Source of the DNA: Microbacterium enclense
Lineage (GTDB): Bacteria; Actinomycetota; Actinomycetes; Actinomycetales; Microbacteriaceae
Assembly (NCBI GenBank): GCA_038182865.1
Contig: CP116226.1
Span: 2,728,001-2,792,000, forward strand
Length of the DNA stretch: 64,000 bases
Direction: 5' to 3'
Positions within the stretch are counted from its first letter, which is position 1, and each line of letters opens with the position of its first letter. Both the position numbers and the translations under genes were made by a program. This document shows positions 52,210 to 62,380 of this stretch, one piece after another. A model generated the notes under the pieces. That model was not told the origin of the DNA. It saw only the letters and a program-made list of their open reading frames with translations, and did no database searches.

Positions 52210-54260
52210 TGACGTATCTCCCCAGCTACGTGAACGGCGCGTGGTGGACGCCGGCGGACGACCCCGACGCCGCGATCGTGCGCGATGCCTCCACGGGTGA
52301 GGAGATCGTGCGGGTCAGCACGAAGGGGCTCGACCTGGCGGGAGCCGTCGCCTACGCCCGCTCGACCGGCCAGAAGAGCCTCGGCGCCCTGACCTTCCAC
52401 CAGCGCGCGATGGTGTTGAAGAGCCTTGCGATCACGCTGAACGAGCGTCGCGAAGAGCTCTACGCCCTGTCGGAGCGGTCCGGGTCGACGCGCCGTGACT
52501 CGCTCAGCGACATCGACGGCGGCATCGGCGTGCTGTTCACCTTCTCGTCGAAGGCGCGGCGCGAGCTGCCCGCCGGACAGGTCGTGCTCGACGGGCCCAT
52601 CGAGCCGCTGTCCAAAGACGGATCGTTCCTCGGTCGTCACGTCTACACACGCCTTCCGGGCGTCGCGGTGCAGATCAACGCGTTCAATTTCCCGATGTGG
52701 GGAGCACTCGAGAAGTTCGCGCCCGCGTTCCTCGCGGGACTCCCCACGATCGTCAAGCCCGCGACCCCGACGGCGTATATCGCCGAAGCGTGGGTGCGGA
52801 TCGTCGTCGAGACGGGGCTGCTCCCCGAGGGGTCGCTGCAGCTGGTGAGCGGAAGCGTCCCGGGCCTGTTCGACCTCCTCGACCTCGGCGACACCGTCGG
52901 TTTCACCGGCAGCGCGTCCACCGCCGAGCGCCTCCGTGCCCAGGCGAAGCCCGGAGTGCGCTTCACGAGCGAGACCGACTCGATCAACGCCTCGATCCTC
53001 GGCCCCGACGCGGCGCCTGGCACCCCCGAGTTCGACGCCTATGTCAAGCAACTGCTCGTCGAGCTCACGACCAAGGCGGGCCAGAAGTGCACCGCGATCC
53101 GCCGTGCGATCGTGCCGAGCGGGATGACGGATGCCGTGGCCCACGCGCTGCGGGAGAGGATCGCCGAGCGCGTCGTCATCGGCGACCCCGGCGCCGAGGG
53201 CGTGACGATGGGTCCGGTCGTCTCGATCGCGCAGCGCGACGAGGTGTTGCGTCAGGTGCGGGCGCTCCGCGATGCGGGCGGACGGTTCGTGGTCGGCTCG
53301 GACGAGGCACCGCAGGGGCTGCCCGAGGGCGGTGCGTTCCTGCAACCGATGGTCCTTTCCTTCGCGGATGCCACGACCACGGCCGTCAACGAGATCGAGG
53401 CCTTCGGACCCGTCGCGAGCATCGTCGAGTACGCCGACGTCGCGGACGCCGCGGCGATCGTTGGGCGCGGCGGCGGCTCGCTCGTCACCAGCGTCGCGAC
53501 CCACGACCCCGACGTCGCGATCGAACTGCTGACCCGCATGGGCGCCATGAACGGTCGCGTGCTCTTCCTCGACCGCGACGACGCCCGCACCTCGACCGGT
53601 CACGGCGCCCCCGTGCCGCACCTCGTGCACGGCGGACCCGGCCGCGCGGGCGGCGGCGAGGAGCTCGGCGGCATCCGCTCGGTGCTCCACTCCATGCAGC
53701 GCACCGCGATCCAGGGCTCCCCGCGCATGCTGACCGCGCTGACCGGGGTCTGGCATCCGGGAGCCGAGACCGACACCGTCGGCACCCACCCGTTCCGCAA
53801 GCCGCTCTCGGACCTGCGGATCGGGGATGCCGTGGAGTCGGCCGAACGCGAGGTGACCCTCGACGACATCGAGGTGTTCGCGACTTTCACCGGCGACACG
53901 TTCTACGCCCACATGGACGAAGAGTCGGCGGCGGCCAACCCCTTCTTCCCGGGGCGCGTCGCGCACGGCTACCTGCTCGTGTCGTGGGCGGCGGGTCTGT
54001 TCGTGGATCCGGCGCCCGGCCCGGTGCTCGCGAACTCGGGCCTGGAGAACCTCCGCTTTCTCACCCCCGTCTCACCCGGCGACCGCATCCGCGTCGCGCT
54101 GACCGCGAAGCAGATCACCCCGCGCGAGACCGACGCCTACGGCGAGGTGCGGTGGGATGCCGTCATCCGCAACCAGGACGACGAGATCGTCGCGCAATAC
54201 GACGTGCTCACGCTCGTCGCGAAGACCTGGACCCCAGCTCCCGTGGCGGTGCCCGCGTGA
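52209..54260 (+). CDS. paaZ: PaaZ: oxepin-CoA hydrolase / semialdehyde dehydrogenase
   Basis: 683-residue bifunctional enzyme. The N-terminal aldehyde dehydrogenase (about 1-520) has Glu in FTSETDSINASI and the nucleophilic Cys in TTKAGQKCTAIRRA; the C-terminal MaoC-like hydratase (about 550-680) has FTGDTFYAHMDEESA and GRVAHGYLLVSWAAGL. It opens the oxepin-CoA ring and oxidises the resulting aldehyde. Start at ATG 52209 (TGATG with paaH); an ATG at 52197 is possible. Overlaps paaI by four bases. Confidence 0.95.
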   Translation: MTYLPSYVNGAWWTPADDPDAAIVRDASTGEEIVRVSTKGLDLAGAVAYARSTGQKSLGALTFHQRAMVLKSLAITLNERREELYALSERSGSTRRDSLSDIDGGIGVLFTFSSKARRELPAGQVVLDGPIEPLSKDGSFLGRHVYTRLPGVAVQINAFNFPMWGALEKFAPAFLAGLPTIVKPATPTAYIAEAWVRIVVETGLLPEGSLQLVSGSVPGLFDLLDLGDTVGFTGSASTAERLRAQAKPGVRFTSETDSINASILGPDAAPGTPEFDAYVKQLLVELTTKAGQKCTAIRRAIVPSGMTDAVAHALRERIAERVVIGDPGAEGVTMGPVVSIAQRDEVLRQVRALRDAGGRFVVGSDEAPQGLPEGGAFLQPMVLSFADATTTAVNEIEAFGPVASIVEYADVADAAAIVGRGGGSLVTSVATHDPDVAIELLTRMGAMNGRVLFLDRDDARTSTGHGAPVPHLVHGGPGRAGGGEELGGIRSVLHSMQRTAIQGSPRMLTALTGVWHPGAETDTVGTHPFRKPLSDLRIGDAVESAEREVTLDDIEVFATFTGDTFYAHMDEESAAANPFFPGRVAHGYLLVSWAAGLFVDPAPGPVLANSGLENLRFLTPVSPGDRIRVALTAKQITPRETDAYGEVRWDAVIRNQDDEIVAQYDVLTLVAKTWTPAPVAVPA

Positions 54261-54762
54261 CCCTCCGGCCCATGATGCGGAACGACCGGGCGTCGGCGAT
54301 GCTCGGCATGGTCGTCGAGCACGACGCGCCGGGAGAATCGCGCGTGTCGATGACCGTGCGCGACGACATGCTGAACGGCTTCGCGATCACTCACGGCGGG
54401 CTCGTGTTCACCCTCGCCGACACCGCGTTCGCGATCGCCTGCAACGAGGACGAGCGCGTGACGGTCGCCGGCGGCGCCGACATCACGTTCCTGAAGTCCA
54501 CGACGGCGGGGCAGACGCTCACGGCGACCGCCGCCCGCCGCGCGCGGAGCGGCCGCACGGGCCTGTATGACATCCGCGTGACGGACGAGACGGGCGACCT
54601 CGTCGCCGAGGTGCGCGGCCGCAGCATCACGACGGATCGGAGGCCGCCGGCGGCTGAGCCCCCCGCGCCGGTGGCTGAGCCCGTCGAAGCCTCCGGCCCC
54701 CGCCCCCCGCGCGACCTCGACCCCGAGCGCAGCGCCGCGCTCTCCACCACGGAGGTGTCTCG

Positions 54763-54766
<4 letters not shown>
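54257..54766 (+). CDS. paaI: Hotdog-fold thioesterase PaaI
   Basis: 169 residues. The hotdog domain (1-130) has the PaaI-type NGFAITHGGLVFTLADTAFA with catalytic Asn/His/Asp region and the KSTTAGQTL strand. It releases CoA from stalled phenylacetyl-CoA-type intermediates. The last 40 residues are unusual: Pro/Glu/Ala-rich, and partly encoded by a palindromic repeat unit (54670-54691, VAEPVEA). GTG start, GTGA overlap with paaZ; ATGA overlap with paaK. Confidence 0.88.
54670..54691. repeat. In-frame palindromic repeat unit inside paaI
   Basis: GGTGGCTGAGCCCGTCGAAGCC encodes VAEPVEA in the paaI reading frame. The same unit (one to two changes) occurs in paaC at 58409-58430. This kind of element (TTCGACaGGCTCA and its complement) is dispersed in genomes of related actinobacteria. 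Confidence 0.75.
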
Positions 54767-56073
<1,307 letters not shown>

Positions 56074-56288
56074 CCTCGCGGCCCGGGCCGGTGCCGCGCG
56101 CGCCGCGCCCGCGCACGCCACGCCCGCGGGGCCGTGCCGTTCGCCGAGGACGTCCCCGTTCGCCGAGGACGTACCCGTTTCGCGTGGATCGAGTGCGGTC
56201 TCGACGAACCGATGCGTCCTCGCCGGCGATCGCGGGTCGGTGCCGCCGCGCGCGCCGGCCGCGCGCCCCGGCCGCGCGCACCGGCCGC
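56074..56288. repeat. Repeat-rich spacer between convergent genes
   Basis: A 215-base GC-rich spacer. It holds a 19-base tandem direct repeat (56137-56155 and 56156-56174, 18/19 identical; CCGTTCGCCGAGGACG units), an inverted copy of the GAGGACG arm around 56210-56235, and a 13-base GAGTGCGGTCTCG (56191-56203) shared with the inverted repeat at 6264-6276. No gene is supported here. Confidence 0.6.
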
Positions 56289-56951
56289 TCAGGCGCCCGC
56301 GCGTGCGAGCGGCGTGTCGTCGAGTCCGGCGATCAGGTCGCGGAGGCTGTCGAAGACGTGCGTGGCCCCGGCCTCGCGCAACTCCTCGGGGGAGAAGCCG
56401 CCCGTGCGCACCGCGACCGTGTCGATGTCGGCTTTCGCCGCGGCGATCGCATCCCAGGGGGAGTCGCCGATCATGATCCCGCCCGTCCCCGAGACGCGCT
56501 CGAGCGCCGTCTGCACGAGGTCGGGGGCGGGCTTGCTCGCCTCCACGTCGTCGGAGGTGGTCCACGCGTCGGCGAGGTCGCGCGCGTCGACCAGGTCGAG
56601 GAAGTGCTCGACGTGCTCGCTCTTGCCGGAACTCGCGAGCACGACCTGGAATCCGCGCTTCTTCACCGCGGCGAGCAGGTCGTGCGCCCCGTCGAAGGGG
56701 CGGACCTCGTCGATGAGAGGCGCGAACTCCTCCGTCCACGCCTCGCGCAGCGCGTCGCCGTGCTCGCGTTCGATGTCATCGTCGGTGAGGGAGGGGACGA
56801 GCTGGTCGCCGCCCATGCCGATCGACCGGTGGATCCGCCAGATCGGCAGGACGATGTCGAACCGGAGGAACGACCGATACCAGGCGAGGGCGTGCTGGTA
56901 ATTGGTGTCGACGAGGGTGCCGTCGACGTCGAAGATCGCGGTGTCGGCCAT
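56289..56951 (-). CDS. HAD-superfamily phosphatase (phosphoglycolate phosphatase-like)
   Basis: 220 residues. HAD motif I IFDVDGTLVDTN, motif II LASSGKS, motif III Lys in EASKPAPD and motif IV GDSPWDAIAAA; a cap domain lies between motifs I and II. Substrate not known. It stands opposite to the two paa operons and splits them; no regulatory link is evident. Confidence 0.9.
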   Translation of the reverse strand: MADTAIFDVDGTLVDTNYQHALAWYRSFLRFDIVLPIWRIHRSIGMGGDQLVPSLTDDDIEREHGDALREAWTEEFAPLIDEVRPFDGAHDLLAAVKKRGFQVVLASSGKSEHVEHFLDLVDARDLADAWTTSDDVEASKPAPDLVQTALERVSGTGGIMIGDSPWDAIAAAKADIDTVAVRTGGFSPEELREAGATHVFDSLRDLIAGLDDTPLARAGA

Positions 56952-57020
56952 GTATCCACCTCACACTCTCGGGTTCCGAGAATCACGCCCGTTGCGGTGC
57001 TTCCCACCCTCCGCTACATT

Positions 57021-57044
57021 TTTACTGAACGATCGGTCTGTAAA
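57021..57044. promoter_or_regulatory. Putative PaaR (TetR-type) operator of the paaA operon
   Basis: A 24-base dyad TTTAC-TGAACGATCGGTCT-GTAAA with two mismatches, ending 11 bases before paaA. Seventeen bases are identical to the site before paaJ. It overlaps the AAAGGAG ribosome-binding site region, so binding would block initiation. Confidence 0.85.
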
Positions 57045-57055
57045 AGGAGTCGACG

Positions 57056-58039
57056 ATGACGATGACCGCACCCCGTACGGATGCCGTGCCCGCCGCAAGC
57101 GACGGCGAGGCGATGTTCGACGCCCTGATTGAGGCCGACGGTCGGATCGAACCCCGGGACTGGATGCCGGAGGGCTACCGCCGCACCCTGATCAGGCAAA
57201 TCTCCCAGCACGCGCACTCCGAGATCATCGGCATGCAGCCCGAGGGAGCGTGGATCACCCGGGCGCCGAGTCTCAAGCGCAAGTCGATCCTTCTCGCCAA
57301 GGTGCAGGACGAAGCGGGCCACGGCCTCTACCTCTACTCGGCGGCGCAGACCCTCGGCATCACGCGTGACGAGATGACGCAGCAGCTCGTCGACGGGAAG
57401 GCGCGCTACTCGTCGATCTTCAACTACCCCACCCCCACCTGGGCCGATATGGGCGCGATCGGGTGGCTCGTCGACGGAGCCGCGATCTGCAACCAGGTGC
57501 CGCTGTGCCGCGCCTCCTATGGGCCGTACGGCCGCGCGATGGTGCGCATCTGCAAAGAGGAGTCGTTCCACCAGCGCCAGGGGTTCGAGATCCTGCTGAC
57601 GCTCATGCAGGGCACCGAGGCGCAGCGCGAGATGGCTCAGGATGCCGTGAACCGGTGGTACTGGCCGAGCCTGATGATGTTCGGTCCCCCCGACGACGAT
57701 TCCCCCAACTCCGCGCAGTCGACGGCGTGGAACATCAAGCGCTTCAGCAACGACGTGCTGCGCCAGCGCTTCGTGTCGATGCTCGTGCCGCAGGCCGCGG
57801 TACTCGGCGTGACGCTGCCCGACCCCGATTTGCGCTTCGACGAGGAGACGGGCCAGTACGACATGGGCGAGATCGACTGGAGCGAGTTCCATGAGGTGCT
57901 CGCCGGCCGCGGACCGCTCAACACGATGCGCCGCCAGCACCGCCGCGACGCCCACGAAGAGGGTGCGTGGGTGCGCGAAGCCGCGGCGGCTTATGCGGCC
58001 AAGAAGAGCGTTGCCGGCACCGACGCGGCGGCCGCCTGA
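57056..58039 (+). CDS. paaA: Phenylacetyl-CoA epoxidase subunit PaaA (catalytic)
   Basis: 327-residue diiron catalytic subunit of the ring-1,2-epoxidase that attacks the aromatic ring of phenylacetyl-CoA. The ferritin-like fold shows the Glu and His ligands of the diiron centre: KVQDEAGHGLYL and KEESFHQRQGFE. Ribosome-binding site AGGAG with 7-base spacing. First gene of the second paa operon; TGATG overlap with paaB. Confidence 0.96.
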   Translation: MTMTAPRTDAVPAASDGEAMFDALIEADGRIEPRDWMPEGYRRTLIRQISQHAHSEIIGMQPEGAWITRAPSLKRKSILLAKVQDEAGHGLYLYSAAQTLGITRDEMTQQLVDGKARYSSIFNYPTPTWADMGAIGWLVDGAAICNQVPLCRASYGPYGRAMVRICKEESFHQRQGFEILLTLMQGTEAQREMAQDAVNRWYWPSLMMFGPPDDDSPNSAQSTAWNIKRFSNDVLRQRFVSMLVPQAAVLGVTLPDPDLRFDEETGQYDMGEIDWSEFHEVLAGRGPLNTMRRQHRRDAHEEGAWVREAAAAYAAKKSVAGTDAAAA

Positions 58040-58344
58040 TGGCGACTCCCGGCGGCAGCCCGGCCGAGACCTGGCCCCTGTGGGAGGTCTTCGTGCGCGC
58101 GAACCGCGGTCTGAGCCACGTGCACGTCGGCTCTCTGCACGCCCCCGACGCCGAACTGGCTGTCCGCAACGCGCGGGACCTCTACACGCGCCGTGGTGAG
58201 GGTGTGTCGGTCTGGGTCGTGCCCTCGGATGCCGTGACCACGAGCGACCCGGGAGCGAAGGGTGCGTTCTTCGAATCGCCCGCGGGCAAGAACTACCGGC
58301 ACGCCGTCTACTACACCGCGTCCGAGGGGGTGCCGCACCTGTGA
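58039..58344 (+). CDS. paaB: Phenylacetyl-CoA epoxidase subunit PaaB
   Basis: 101-residue structural subunit of the epoxidase, needed for complex stability and activity. Family hallmarks: WEVFVRANRGLSHVHVGSLHAPD and VWVVPSDAV. The ATG overlaps the paaA stop, and its stop overlaps the paaC start, so translation is tightly coupled. Confidence 0.94.
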   Translation: MATPGGSPAETWPLWEVFVRANRGLSHVHVGSLHAPDAELAVRNARDLYTRRGEGVSVWVVPSDAVTTSDPGAKGAFFESPAGKNYRHAVYYTASEGVPHL

Positions 58345-59246
58345 ACACCTCGACCGATCACGAGTCCCGGTCCCTTCGACAGGCTCAGGGACCAGGCGTT
58401 CACGCGTCGGTGGCTGAGCTCGTCGAAGCCATCGACCCCCACGGCGACGTCTCCCTCGACGCGCGCGAGCTCTCCGCCGAGCTCGCCGGGGGAGAGGACC
58501 GCGCCACCGATCCCGACGTCGCCGCCTACGCGCTGCGCCTCGGCGACGACGCACTGATCCTCGCGCAGAACCTCTGCGGCTGGATCGCTCGCGCCCCCGA
58601 GATCGAAGAAGATGTGGCCCTCGGCAACATCGCCCTCGACCTCCTCGGCCACGCCCGCTCGCTGCTCCGCTACGCCGGCAGCTACGACGGGCGCGGCGAA
58701 GACGATCTGGTTTACTGGCGCGACGAGCGGGAGTTCCGTAGCGCGTGGTTGTTCGAGGTTCCGAACGGAGACTTCGCGCACACCATCGCCCGTCAGCTGC
58801 TCGCCTCGACCTTCCTCCTGGAGTTGTACCGCGACCTCGTGGCCTCCTCCGACCCGGTGCTCTCCGCCGTCGCCGCGAAGGCCGAGAAAGAGGTCGACTA
58901 CCACCGGGACCACGCCGTGCAGTGGACCCTCCGTCTCGCCGGCGGTACCGACGAGTCGCGCCGCCGCTTCCTCGTCGCCCTCGACGACACGTGGCCGTAC
59001 CTCGACGAGCTGCTCCGCGACGAGCCGCTGCACGATCGCCTGGACGGCATCGCCGTCCGTCCCTCGGCCCTGCGCTCGCGGGTCGACGAGGTGCTCTCCG
59101 CTGTGCTGCGGGAAGAGGACGTGGCCGCGCCGGCGATCCCCGCCTCGTCCGCGGGCGGACGCCGTGGCATCCATCACCCCTCGTTCGGTCCGCTGATCGC
59201 CGAGATGCAGGTGCTGGCTCGCCGTCACCCGGGGGCGACGTGGTGA
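58341..59246 (+). CDS. paaC: Phenylacetyl-CoA epoxidase subunit PaaC, with an N-terminal insertion
   Basis: 301 residues versus about 250 in typical PaaC, a structural partner of PaaA that keeps the ferritin-like fold but normally lacks the diiron centre. The core starts near residue 50 (LRLGDDALILAQNLCGW) and includes EKEVDYHRDHAVQW. The first 45 residues are atypical: SRSLRQAQGP and VAELVEA are encoded by an inverted repeat pair (58369-58430). GTG start overlapping the paaB stop. The natural core may have begun downstream before repeat insertion. Confidence 0.93.
   Translation: MNTSTDHESRSLRQAQGPGVHASVAELVEAIDPHGDVSLDARELSAELAGGEDRATDPDVAAYALRLGDDALILAQNLCGWIARAPEIEEDVALGNIALDLLGHARSLLRYAGSYDGRGEDDLVYWRDEREFRSAWLFEVPNGDFAHTIARQLLASTFLLELYRDLVASSDPVLSAVAAKAEKEVDYHRDHAVQWTLRLAGGTDESRRRFLVALDDTWPYLDELLRDEPLHDRLDGIAVRPSALRSRVDEVLSAVLREEDVAAPAIPASSAGGRRGIHHPSFGPLIAEMQVLARRHPGATW
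58369..58430. repeat. Paired palindromic repeat inside paaC
   Basis: Unit 1, 58369-58393 (GGTCCC...GGGACC, with inner TTCGACAGGCTCA), and unit 2, 58409-58430 (GGTGGCTGAGCTCGTCGAAG), are inverted relative to each other over TTCGACnnGCTCA (11 of 13 bases). Unit 2 matches the paaI copy at 54670. Both are read in frame. Confidence 0.75.
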
Positions 59247-59725
59247 CCGCGACGCTCGACCGCGCCCGCGAGGTCGTCGCTGCCGTGGTGGATCCCGAGG
59301 TGCCGGTGCTCACGATCGACGACCTCGGAGTGCTCCGCGACGTGCGCGTCGACGACGACACCGTCACCGTGACGATCACGCCGACCTATTCGGGGTGCCC
59401 GGCCGTCGAAGCGATCCGTGACGACATCGTGCTCGCCCTCACCTCGGCCGGCTTCGACAACGCCGTCGTGAGAACGACGCTGACCCCCGCGTGGACGACC
59501 GACTGGATGAGTGACGAGGGCCGCCGCAAACTCACCGCCTACGGCATCGCCCCGCCCACCGGGCGTGCTCCCGCCGGCCCGATCCGGCTGAAGCTCAGCG
59601 TCGCCTGCCCGCGCTGCGGCTCGCTCGACACCCGCGAGGTGTCGCGTTTCGGTTCCACCTCGTGCAAGTCGCTGTGGGAGTGCCGCGCCTGCCTCGAGCC
59701 CTTCGACCACTTCAAGGCCCTCTGA
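59243..59725 (+). CDS. paaD: PaaD, MIP18/DUF59-type Fe-S assembly factor
   Basis: 160 residues: an N-terminal DUF59 (MIP18) domain with VVDPEVPVLTIDDLG and the TPTYSGCPA Cys loop, plus a C-terminal zinc ribbon with four cysteines in CPRCGSLDT and CRAC. It assists iron-sulfur cluster assembly of the PaaE reductase. GTG start overlapping paaC by four bases. Confidence 0.93.
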   Translation: MTATLDRAREVVAAVVDPEVPVLTIDDLGVLRDVRVDDDTVTVTITPTYSGCPAVEAIRDDIVLALTSAGFDNAVVRTTLTPAWTTDWMSDEGRRKLTAYGIAPPTGRAPAGPIRLKLSVACPRCGSLDTREVSRFGSTSCKSLWECRACLEPFDHFKAL

Positions 59726-60909
59726 TGACGATGACGGATGCCACGCCCGCGGGCCCCGCGTCGACGAACGCCTCCACGTCGGGTCACGCGGCCTCGGGTC
59801 CGGGCGCCGTGCGGGAGACCCGTGCCCGCGCGCGCTTCCACACGCTTCGTGTCGCCGCCGTCCGCCCGCTCACCCCGACGGCGATCGAGGTGACGTTCGC
59901 GGTGCCCGACGAGATCGCGGATGCTTTCGACTACGCGCCCGGGCAGTACGTCGCCCTTCGCGCCACCGTCGACGGTGACGAGCTGCGGCGCTCGTACTCG
60001 CTGTGTCGTCCGCCCGCGCGCGGCGCGATCAGCGTCGGCATCAAACGCGACCCCGACGGCCGCTTCTCCGCCTGGGCGCACGAGGGCCTCCGCCCCGGAG
60101 ACGAGATCGAGGTGATGAGCCCGCAGGGCACGTTCGTGTCGAGAGCGACCACCGCCACGGGGCACGTGGTGGCGATCGCCGCCGGATCCGGGATCACCCC
60201 GATCATGGCGCTCGCCGCAGGCGTCCTCGAGCGTTCGGCCGACAGCCGCATGACCATCGTCTACGCCAACCGCTCGTCGACCGACGTGATGTTCGTCGAT
60301 GAGCTGGCCGATCTGAAAGACCGCTATCCCTCTCGCCTCACGCTGCATCACGTCCTCTCGCGCGAGCAGCGCGCGGCGCCGGTCTTCTCGGGGCGCCTCG
60401 ACGAGGAACGTCTGCGTCTCATCCTGTCGCGGCTGATCGACCCGGCATCCGTCGACGAGTGGTTCCTCTGCGGCCCGTTCGCGCTGGTCGAACTGTGCCG
60501 CGAGACGCTCGCCGACCCGGGTGTGCCGCGCGAGCGCGTGCGGTTCGAGTTGTTCACCGCCGGCGACGGTGACGCTCCCGCGCAGACCGGGGGAGCCCGC
60601 CCCGTGCGGGTGCGGGCCGACGAACCCGTGCGCCGCATCGATCTCACGCTCGACGGGCAGTCGGCCTCGGTGGAGAGCCCGGTCGCGGCGAACGAGACCA
60701 TCCTCGCCGCGGCACTCCGCGTGCGTCCCGACGTGCCGTTCGCGTGCGCCGGGGGAGTGTGCGGCACGTGCCGCGCCCGCGTGATCGAGGGGTCGGTGTC
60801 GATGACCGAGAACTACGCCCTCGAACCCGACGAGATCGAGCGCGGCTACGTCCTGACGTGCCAGTCGCACCCGACGTCCGACGCGGTCCGCGTCGACTAC
60901 GACGGATAG
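59725..60909 (+). CDS. paaE: PaaE, reductase of the epoxidase complex
   Basis: 394 residues. FAD-binding ferredoxin-NADP-reductase-type domain (about 30-150; LRRSYSLCRPP), NAD(P) domain (about 150-275; GSGITPIMALA, FLCGPFALV), then a plant-type [2Fe-2S] domain (about 305-394) with Cys ligands in CAGGVCGTCRARV and the later VLTCQSHP. It passes electrons from NADPH to PaaA. A Thr/Ser/Ala-rich N-terminus of about 30 residues precedes the domain. TGATG overlap with paaD. Confidence 0.95.
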   Translation: MTMTDATPAGPASTNASTSGHAASGPGAVRETRARARFHTLRVAAVRPLTPTAIEVTFAVPDEIADAFDYAPGQYVALRATVDGDELRRSYSLCRPPARGAISVGIKRDPDGRFSAWAHEGLRPGDEIEVMSPQGTFVSRATTATGHVVAIAAGSGITPIMALAAGVLERSADSRMTIVYANRSSTDVMFVDELADLKDRYPSRLTLHHVLSREQRAAPVFSGRLDEERLRLILSRLIDPASVDEWFLCGPFALVELCRETLADPGVPRERVRFELFTAGDGDAPAQTGGARPVRVRADEPVRRIDLTLDGQSASVESPVAANETILAAALRVRPDVPFACAGGVCGTCRARVIEGSVSMTENYALEPDEIERGYVLTCQSHPTSDAVRVDYDG

Positions 60910-60916
60910 GGATGCC

Positions 60917-61687
60917 ATGATCGATTACGCCTTCGGTGACGACCTCGCCCTCATCACGCTCGACGCCCCCTCCCGCCGGAACGCTCTCGGCCTTGACGCT
61001 CTGCGCGCGCTCGCCGGGGCCTACGACCGCGCCGAGGCCGACGGCGCGCGCGCTGTGCTGCTCCGCGGGGAGGGGCCGTCGTTCTGCGCCGGCCGCGACA
61101 TCGCGGGGGTGGATCCTGCGACGGACGACGTCGCCGGATACCTCGACATCACCCTCACGCCGCTGCTGCGCCGCATGGCATCGTTCCCCGCTCCCACCTT
61201 CGCGGCCGCCCAGGGTGCGTGCCTCGGTGTGGGGCTGGGACTGCTCATCGCCACCGACGTCGTCTTCGTCGCCGACGACGCCAAGATCGGTTCGCCGTTC
61301 GCCGCTCTCGGGGCGACCCTCGACTCCGGCGGCCACGCCCTCTTCGTCGAGCGTCTCGGCACCCACGCCACCCTCGATCTCATCTACACCGGCCGGATGC
61401 TCACCGGCGGGGAGGCCGTGCGCGCCGGTCTCTTCTCACGGGTGGTCCCGGCTTCCGAGCTTCAGGATGCCACCGAGCTGGCCGCCCGTCGTGCCGCGGC
61501 AGGGCCCACCGAAGCGTTCCGCGCGAGCAAGCGCATCGTCACCGCGATCCGCGACGAGCGCCTCGGCCTGTGGGAGGCGATGGCGCTGGAGAATCGCGCG
61601 CAAGCGGCGCTGACCCGCACGGAGGACTATCGCGAGGGCTTCGCCGCGTTCCAGGCCAAGCGCGCGCCCGAGTTCACGGGGCGCTGA
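60917..61687 (+). CDS. paaG: PaaG, epoxyphenylacetyl-CoA isomerase
   Basis: 256-residue crotonase-fold isomerase. The key GATLDSGGHALF places the catalytic Asp where PaaG has it, and the glutamate pair of hydratases is absent; oxyanion-hole glycines lie in AAAQGACLGVGLGLL. It turns ring-1,2-epoxyphenylacetyl-CoA into oxepin-CoA for PaaZ. Follows paaE by 7 bases; last gene of the operon. Confidence 0.88.
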   Translation: MIDYAFGDDLALITLDAPSRRNALGLDALRALAGAYDRAEADGARAVLLRGEGPSFCAGRDIAGVDPATDDVAGYLDITLTPLLRRMASFPAPTFAAAQGACLGVGLGLLIATDVVFVADDAKIGSPFAALGATLDSGGHALFVERLGTHATLDLIYTGRMLTGGEAVRAGLFSRVVPASELQDATELAARRAAAGPTEAFRASKRIVTAIRDERLGLWEAMALENRAQAALTRTEDYREGFAAFQAKRAPEFTGR

Positions 61688-61736
61688 CGCGCCGGCGTGC
61701 TCCACCGCCACCGAGACCGCTTCGTACACTGAGGGC

Positions 61737-62156
61737 ATGAGTGACCCGCACGAGGCCGAGAACTGGGGGCGCTTCGGTGTCGACTCGGTGGAGCGGCGCA
61801 TGCTCGTGGCCGCGGAGGTCGAGATCGGCTGTCGTCTGCGTCCGCGTGCCCTGACCCTCAGCGGCGGGAGCCGCGTCGAGGTCGAGGGGATCGCCGACGA
61901 TGACACAGTCATCGCCCAGCTCATCGCGAACCAGGGCGCGTACAAGCCCGCCTTCCGGAACAAGGCGCTGGCCGACATGCTCAAGCTGCTGTGGGTGCGA
62001 TCGCAGCTGCCCCGCGCCGAGCGCGCCGTCCTCATCGCGACCGCGGAGGTGATCCCCGCGTTCGGGGGCTGGGTCGCCGTGGCCGCGGCCGACCTCGGCG
62101 TCGAGGTGCTCGTGTACGACGACGACGTGGTCCGCCCCCTGCGCGCGACGACCTGA
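61737..62156 (+). CDS. Hypothetical protein (139 aa)
   Basis: 139 residues, alpha/beta, moderately basic, without signal or membrane segment. It contains IEGIADDDTVIAQLIANQ-like helix turns and a Val/Ala-rich VIPAFGGWVAVAAADLGVEVLVYDDD strand pair. No family is recognised. A TACACT hexamer (61725-61730) lies 6 nt before the ATG, so it has its own probable leaderless promoter. The last 20 bases are duplicated 56 bases downstream. Confidence 0.6.
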   Translation: MSDPHEAENWGRFGVDSVERRMLVAAEVEIGCRLRPRALTLSGGSRVEVEGIADDDTVIAQLIANQGAYKPAFRNKALADMLKLLWVRSQLPRAERAVLIATAEVIPAFGGWVAVAAADLGVEVLVYDDDVVRPLRATT

Positions 62157-62380
62157 CAGGGCGACCTGCAGCCGACGCGGTGCTCCGGTCTGCCCTGCGC
62201 GCGACGGCCTGACGACGTTTACGTCGCTGAAACACGCTGTGTCGCTTGGGCGCAACATGGCGTCGCTATCGTCGGTCGTGCAACCAGCGGACTCCGCGAA
62301 GCAGGTCGAGAACTCGCTTCGCACGCTCTCCGCCATACCAGTAGCCGGCTTCCCGAGCCGTGCGCGATATGGAGGGCATC
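62157..62380 (+). promoter_or_regulatory. Intergenic leader of the NitT/TauT-type ABC operon
   Basis: 224 bases. It holds a duplicate (62193-62213) of the previous gene's 3' end and a TTTAC-N6-GAAAC motif (62218-62233) resembling half of a GlnR box. A GGAGG ribosome-binding site at 62371-62375 precedes the ATPase start. No gene is supported. Confidence 0.4.

Noticed and set aside
56137..56174. CRISPR-like direct repeats
   Set aside because: Two head-to-tail units without spacers, and no cas genes in the window.
56289..56951. HAD phosphatase as a phenylacetate pathway gene
   Set aside because: Opposite orientation, no known HAD step in the pathway, and separate spacers on both sides.
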